Shown piece after piece: positions 7,349 to 12,342 of a stretch of DNA of 12,342 nt. The translations under genes and the position numbers were made by a program. The DNA comes from Larix sibirica (Eukaryota; Streptophyta; Pinopsida; Pinales; Pinaceae), in NCBI GenBank assembly GCA_004151065.3, contig NWUY0300045645.1, forward strand, positions 6,880 through 19,221. Reading direction: 5' to 3'. Numbering within the stretch: the stretch's first letter is position 1; every line of letters begins with the position of its first letter. Below the pieces are notes generated by a model. That model was not told the origin of the DNA, did not search any database, and saw only the letters and a list, made by a program, of their open reading frames with translations.

Positions 7349-7877
7349 AACAATTTTCTTGATTATTTGTTTTACCCATACCCGTTACAAGACATAGGCC
7401 ATTAGAGAGGCAACATCAGGGTATGATTTGGCACAAAGGCAATAGTTGGGTTTCCAATGGAAAATTTAATTGCATATGTTATTTGTTGAGCTTGCCCACC
7501 ATAGGATCTTACCTAGTCTAGTAGGGTGGGTGTATGTAAATGCCATTCGTTCTATGCATCAAACTTACTAACAAAACAAACCAAATCAAATTAATGCCTA
7601 AGTGAGAATCGTTATAAAATATATAGCTCCAACCTTTTTCTAATGGTAGAACTTGTCTATCTTGGAAGACACCACCACCACCTTGAAAGACCTTCTTTCT
7701 TGATTTATTGAAACAAGAGAGTTTTCAAGAAGGAAGTGAAAGACACACCTTATACAATGACTTCAATTGGAATCAACATGTTTTAATGTATTAAATTTAA
7801 TGAATTATTTATATATGATGTATAAAATAGTTTATCTCAATAAAAGTTGAACAAAGTAAAAGAAAAAAAAAATTGAA
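7349..7877. other. Spacer with LTR-like border, TATA-like box and polyadenylation-like end
   Basis: No coding frame is recognisable. At 7523-7544 the sequence repeats the border seen at 4996-5016 (GGGTGGGTGTATGTAA, then ATGCC instead of TGCC). A TATA-like TATAAAATATATA lies at 7613-7625. AATAAA at 7839-7844 is followed 18 bases later by a run of ten A (7863-7872), directly before the LINE copy C leader. The order border, TATA, AATAAA, A-run could be an LTR fragment or the 3' end of a retroposed transcript. Confidence 0.4.
7523..7544 (+). repeat. Second copy of the LTR-like border at 4996-5016
   Basis: AGGGTGGGTGTATGTAA followed by ATGCC matches 4996-5016 apart from one extra A. The purine-rich left side and TGTAA(A)TGCC right side are the same in both. 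Similarity beyond it is weak. Confidence 0.55.
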
Positions 7878-7964
7878 AGCCTTAGTACCAACCAGGGAAA
7901 GAAAAAGTGGGAATTAAAATTTGTAGTTTTCACTTCAGCATTTTGTCGGTTTGTTAGTAGAATA
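7878..7964 (+). promoter_or_regulatory. Short 5' leader of LINE copy C
   Basis: The leader begins with AGTACCAACCA (7884-7894) and GAAAAAGTGGGAA, matching copy A at 3775-3745. A later TTCAGCATTTTG...TCGGTTT also resembles the copy A leader. No ATG precedes 7965. It is about 70 bases from the anchor to the ATG, against 275 in copy A, because the ORF1 start lies much closer to the element's end. Confidence 0.55.
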
Positions 7965-9871
7965 ATGGCTCAGGGATCCCCCATGGGGTCTCCCAGGACA
8001 TGTCACCTCTCTTTCTCTGACAATCCATATTTTGATAAAGATTGGACACCGAGGGTCTCGGATCTAGACCCTTCTCCAAATCCAAGTGGATCTAGGGTTT
8101 GGGTTAACTAGTATTCTATTGTGAAGTATGCCTCTTTTGAGATCGAAAGAAAGGTTGCAAAGGAAAAATACCCTGTGGGAGAATCAGGTCTAAATGTTCA
8201 TAGTGAGGGGCGTAATCTATTTGTTTTTTCTACTGGGTATATCAACAAAGGAAGGTTAAACCATATCCGGTATTTTGATGTGCCTAATCCTGGGAAAGTT
8301 CTAAAAGGAAGGTTTTCTCAGCAACAAAATCTTAAAGGCAAGCAAGCTAGGAGGAGAAGATTTATTAAAAGTTAGAAGGTGAATAAAGATAGGCATTTAT
8401 GTGTCTTGGTAAAAGATGTTACCATGGACGTGGTGAAGAGTTTAACAATTCAGGTGCTCATTGGGAGGTTTGATTTCATTAGAATGACCAGAAGAGACAT
8501 CTTTGACTGGATAGCCAAAAAATGGAAACCCCTTATCAATTATAATCCTAGGGTTACGATGTTGATAAATGGTTTGGTGGAATTTCATCATAGGTCAAAG
8601 GAAATCCTCCAAAAGATAAAGGAAAGATATTGGATCTTGGGAAAAGGCTCCCTGATTCTTACAAACTGGCATTCGAGTTTCGATCCCAGAAAGGAAAATT
8701 TGAAAAGAAAGGAATTTGTGGGTACTTTTACCAAGGTTTCCATTACAGTGTTGGTCTTTGGAGGTTTTTAAATTGGTAGCTAACAACATTGGTCAGTTTA
8801 TTATAGTAGTGAAAGAAACCCCCTTTTCCATACAGAAATTCATGCCAAGAATTCTAGTAGATATAGAGGTTTCAGAACTTATATCGGAAGAAATAGAGGT
8901 AAGATGGGACAGAGGTACTTTTATCTAGTGGCTTGACTATTGGAAAGTCCCATTTAGGTGTCTTAGGTGTAGAGACATAGGCCACCTGATAAATAAGTGT
9001 CCAAGGGTTTCTATGCATATTTATGACACAGACACAAAAGCCTCTTATTCACGGATTTTTCCCACAATGCTGGAAATGGAACTCAAAAGTACCTTTCTGC
9101 TGGATGAGGAGTTGGATTCTGACTATTTAGGTAAGTTCAAAGATTCTCTACCCGTTCTGCTAAAAAAATTGTCAAAAGAAAAAATTTTAGACTCTATCCT
9201 TCCAGCTTTGGAAATTTTCTCTTTGAAGTCTATCTTATTGAGAAAAAGATTATGATATTAGTGAGGGTAGAGTCTTAGAACCTAACATTTCTTTACACCC
9301 TCTGTGGTAGTTTGTGAGAAATCTTGGAGGGATGATGAAGGAGATTTAGTGGTTGATGGTAACAGTGGGGGGAGTTTAAAAGAGGGATAATCAATGTCTA
9401 GATTGGTGGATCTTGAAGTATCTCCAAATGAGTGTTTAATTTTTTTGGGATTTCCCCCATTAAACTCTTGACACTCCAATCTAGGTTTTTAGATCACTCC
9501 TTCTCCTTTTACGAAGACCTCAACTGAAAAATATTTCTGTTCTAAGGATGTGTCTAACCCTCTTGCTTCGGATAAGACTTTTTTTAATAATGGCGAGCCT
9601 TTAACTACCTTCTCAGGTCTAGTTGATAAAGATCGTGAGACAGTTCCTATCTCCTCTATTTGGTTTGCAAATGTTACTACCTAGAAAAAAATAAGGAAAG
9701 AAAGGAAAATCTAGGAATTTTGATGATAGGGATGTGATACCTCAACCGAAATTTGTAAACCCTAAGGTGAATTCCCTTTTTACTAAAGGAATTCAAAATT
9801 CGATGGATGATGTACCTTCTTATTTAATTGGGGCACTTAGAGCCGGTTATCCCCATGACTAGGTTCCCTAA
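7965..9871 (+). pseudogene. LINE ORF1 pseudogene (DUF4283-like and CCHC knuckle), copy C
   Basis: Reading starts at ATG 7965 (MAQGSPMGSP) and stays in one frame to about 8705, through TAG stops at 8109 and 8373. It includes the basic QARRRRFIK patch and a DUF4283-like stretch (FDWIAKKWKPLINYNPRV). A frameshift near 8700-8708 moves to the next frame, which gives NLWVLLPRFPLQCW, a TAG at 8926 where copy A has Gln, and the zinc knuckle CLRCRDIGHLINKC (8959-9000, CX2CX4HX4C). The Ser/Asp-rich tail has further stops and frame changes (9253, 9308 and others). The final frame ends LRAGYPHD-stop-VP-stop, aligning with LRAMTPFEPVP-stop of copy A. The span is about 635 codons, longer than the 531 of copy A, with roughly 90 extra codons at the N-terminus. 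It cannot make a full protein. Confidence 0.85.
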
Positions 9872-9873
9872 TG
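9869..9873 (+). promoter_or_regulatory. TAATG stop-start overlap joining ORF1 and ORF2 (copy C)
   Basis: The ORF1 stop TAA (9869-9871) and the ORF2 ATG (9871-9873) share one A, as in copy A. The surrounding GTTCC(C/T)TAATGT is nearly identical in the two copies. Asn7 of the endonuclease is at the same codon distance in both. A second ATG lies three codons further in frame (9880). Confidence 0.7.
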
Positions 9874-12240
9874 TTATTGATGTCCTTCAACATTAGAGGG
9901 ATAGGTAGTGTCCCCAAAAAATATGCCCCAAAAAGAATGATGGAAATACATAATCCTACTGTTATAATGCTTCAAGAGACTATGGGCCTTTCTGTCAAAG
10001 CTTGTGAATGGTTCCTAAAGATTTGTCTATCCTAGAAATGTTGTGGATTGGATGCTAAAGGTCAATATGGGGGAATGTTAGTGGCATGGAACCCATTATG
10101 TGCTAATTTCAAACCTTTTTCTTCACCTGCACGGATTTTAATTGAAGGAAGCTTTAGGGGAGTGAATCATATTTGTAGAATTTTAAATATGTATGGACCC
10201 TACAATCAAAGACAGTTGTTCTGGGTAAAGTAGTGGATTCTGGAATTTTAAATGATCCTCCTTAATTGTTGGTGGTAATTTAAATCTTACTACAGAGTCA
10301 TCTAAGATCTGGGGTTTCAACAATTTGATTGATCCTCTTGCATGCTATTTTAGAAATATTTTTGAGACGGAAAATCTAGTGGATTGTGTTTCTAGTGTAT
10401 TAAGTCTAACTTGGTCAAATGGAATATGTTGTAAAGCTGGTGTAGCAAAGTGGCTTGATAGGTTTTTTATTGCAGGAGGGATCAAAAATTTTCTAGGTAA
10501 ATATAGGTCGTGGACTATTTCTACTGGGGTCTCGGATCATAAAGATATAGCTTTGTAGATGGATTTAGATGAAGACAAAATTAATTTTCCTTTCAAATTC
10601 AATAGTACTTGGCTAGAAGAGCCATATTTCTGTGATCTGGAAAAAAAAAATGGATTTTGTACACTCAGACAGATGATCTGCCACCAATGCAAAAACTCAT
10701 AAAAAGGTTAAAGTTGTTGAAGAAGGATGTGGCAAAGTGGGATAAGTAGAAAAAGAAGGCTAACAAAGAAGATTAGTCAAAATTGAGAGTGCTATCAAAA
10801 CTGTAATTGAAAGGACAAATTATGATATGTTCTCACCGGTTTTTAAAGACAAGTTGTCAGAGCTGGAAGGAAAAAAGACAAAAATACTATGACAAGAAGA
10901 AGAAACATGGCAATTAAAGATCATAATTACTTGGTTGTCTCTTGGTGATAACAACATAATTTTTTTCGCAGATTGACAAACCAAAGGAGGATTACAAACT
11001 CTATTTGTGAGGTTGTATCAGAAGATGGTTCCACAATTTATGATAAGCTTCAATTGAAAAAGAGGCCATGAGGTTCTTTAAAGACATTTATAAACATGAA
11101 AAAAAATTCAACATCAATGATCGGATTAAAGTTCTGGAACATTACCCAAGATTTTTCTCTGAAGAAGAAGGTAGTTCTGTGGGGAATGATTTAAGGATTG
11201 AAGAAATCAAATCAATCTTAAAAAAATTCTCAAAGGCCAAGAGTCCAGGCCTTGATGGGTGGACTGTAGAGTTATTTCTACATTTTTTTTATTTGATTGG
11301 GTAAGATTTTTTGGAGGTTGTGGAGGATTCCAAAATAAATGGCTTTGTTCTAGGTAAATTAAATGCTACTTTTATAGGTATGATTCCAAAAAATGATAGA
11401 CCTGAAACTTTCAATGATTACAGGCCGATTTCTCTGTGCAATTTGATTTACGAAGTGATCTTGAAAATTATTGCGAATATAATAAAGCCTGTATTGGAGA
11501 GATGTTTTTCTCATGATTAGTTTGTATTTTTAACCAACAGATAGATCCTTGATGTTGTGGGAGTGGCACATGAATGCCTCCACTCAATAAAGACAAATAA
11601 TATCAATTATTTTATAATTAAAATGGATCTGAAAAAATCTTATGATAGAGTTGATTGGTTGTATTTGAGATTTGTTTTGATTCAAAATGGTCTCCCTTAT
11701 GAGGTTACTATGTGGATAATGGGTTGTATTACATCAACAAACTATGCCATCCTTGTTAATGGACCTCGAACATCTTTTTTCAATAGCAGCAAAGGACTCC
11801 AATAAGGATGTCCATTATCTCCATTACTGTTCCTACTAGTCATTGAGAGATTAAGTAGGCTCATTATCTCTAAGAAAAAGAAGAAGCAGTTTGAAGGTAT
11901 CAATATTACACACACACTCTCTCTATCACTCGTCCTTTCTTTGTTGATGATGTACTTATTTTTTGGGAAAGGTTTGGTAAATGAGTGGAAGAATCTTAAA
12001 GATATTGTTTATATTTTTTTCTCAGCTTAGCCCACAAAAATCTATGTTTCTATACTTTTGTTTTGATCCAGGGATAAAGAAGCAATTGGATGATTTGTTT
12101 CCATACAAAATGGAACCCTTAGAAGTTGGATTTAAATATATGGGGTACTTCCTTAAGCCGAATTGCTATCAAAATTGGAGGAATGGCTTTGGTTAATCAA
12201 TAATATTGAGAAACATATAAGCAACTGGACTTTTAGATGA
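9871..12240 (+). pseudogene. LINE ORF2 pseudogene: endonuclease and reverse transcriptase, copy C
   Basis: Successive frames follow copy A closely. Endonuclease: SFNIRGIG with Asn7, MLQET, NMYGPY, then VGGNLN (10268-10285), where the catalytic Asp of GDLN has become Asn, then WLDRFF and SDH. A TAG at 10033 falls at the Trp of NWEV. The linker keeps FPFKFNSTWL and QEEETWQLK, but a frame change falls at an A10 run (10641-10650) and another near 10967. RT from 11068 stays in one frame to 11805 with four stops: SPGLDGW, MIPKNDRPETF, YRPISLCN, KMDLKKSYDRVDW with its catalytic Asp at 11626-11628, and GLQ-stop-GCPLSPLL. The second catalytic pair is FVDD (11940-11951) in another frame. Then come SQLSPQKSMF, GFKYMGYFLKPN and NWTFR-stop (TGA 12238, for an expected Trp). 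SPQKS lacks about five residues of the usual GLKIN-type stretch. It is certainly non-functional. Confidence 0.88.
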
Positions 12241-12342
12241 AAACACAAATTTGGGTAATGCTTTTTTGAGAATGGAGTGGAAAAAAAACTAGTGCGTGCA
12301 GATGAACATGGAAAAAAATTCAACCTCAAACTCTAGGCCGAG
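12241..12342 (+). other. End of window with no recognisable content
   Basis: The LINE RT would continue here after NWTFR, but no frame gives convincing similarity to the expected region. The DNA is A-rich with short A runs. It may be strongly decayed LINE sequence or a break in the element. Confidence 0.4.

Larger units (their letters stand above)
7878..12240 (+). mobile_element. Degenerate LINE (same broad family as copy A), copy C
   Basis: The same parts occur in the same order as in copy A: leader, ORF1 with CCHC knuckle, TAATG junction, endonuclease and RT. They are broken by many stops and frame changes and are much more AT-rich. It supplies the RT palm region that copy A lacks. The recognisable sequence fades after NWTFR at about 12237, and no 3' end or poly(A) tail is seen in the window. 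The 5' boundary at about 7878 is set by where similarity to the copy A leader starts. The element is transcribed away from copy A, so the two are head to head with about 4.1 kb between them. Confidence 0.85.

Noticed and set aside
3784-7877. CRISPR array, tRNA or rRNA genes in the spacer
   Set aside because: There are no regularly spaced short repeats, no cloverleaf-like tRNA with A and B boxes, and no rRNA-like sequence by eye.

Overview
The window reads as nuclear repeat DNA from a land plant, most likely a seed plant with a large, repeat-rich genome. The evidence is two LINE (non-LTR) retrotransposons of the plant L1 type, whose first ORF pairs a DUF4283-like domain with a CCHC zinc knuckle and whose second ORF pairs an APE endonuclease with reverse transcriptase. 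They sit in AT-rich DNA. There is no bacterial operon layout and I see no cellular host gene. The species cannot be named from the sequence; a gymnosperm is only a guess.

Layout. Positions 1-368 (minus) are a fragment of LINE ORF2, called copy B. It abuts a single N at 369, which looks like an assembly join. Positions 370-3783 (minus) are a well-preserved LINE, copy A: an ATG-free leader, intact ORF1 (3500-1905), then ORF2 (1905-370) with a complete endonuclease and the start of the reverse transcriptase, cut by the N. Positions 3784-7877 are AT-rich DNA without a gene. This stretch holds possible LTR-retrotransposon borders at 5008 and 7348 (and a related one near 7535), a local repeat at 6401-6670, a palindrome near 7059, and a polyadenylation-like AATAAA plus A10 just before the second LINE. 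Positions 7878 to about 12240 (plus) are a second LINE, copy C. It is decayed by many stops and frameshifts but can be followed from its 5' leader through ORF1 and ORF2 to the RT palm. Copies A and C lie head to head.

How the parts work together. In this class ORF1 protein binds the element RNA, and ORF2 protein nicks the target and copies the RNA at the nick. In both A and C the ORF1 stop and ORF2 start are fused as TAATG, with the ORF2 ATG the same distance from the first catalytic Asn, although the copies are otherwise very diverged. This suggests ORF2 is made by stop-start translational coupling, as established for the insect LINE SART1. It is the best biological lead here. I found no evidence for an entirely new system.
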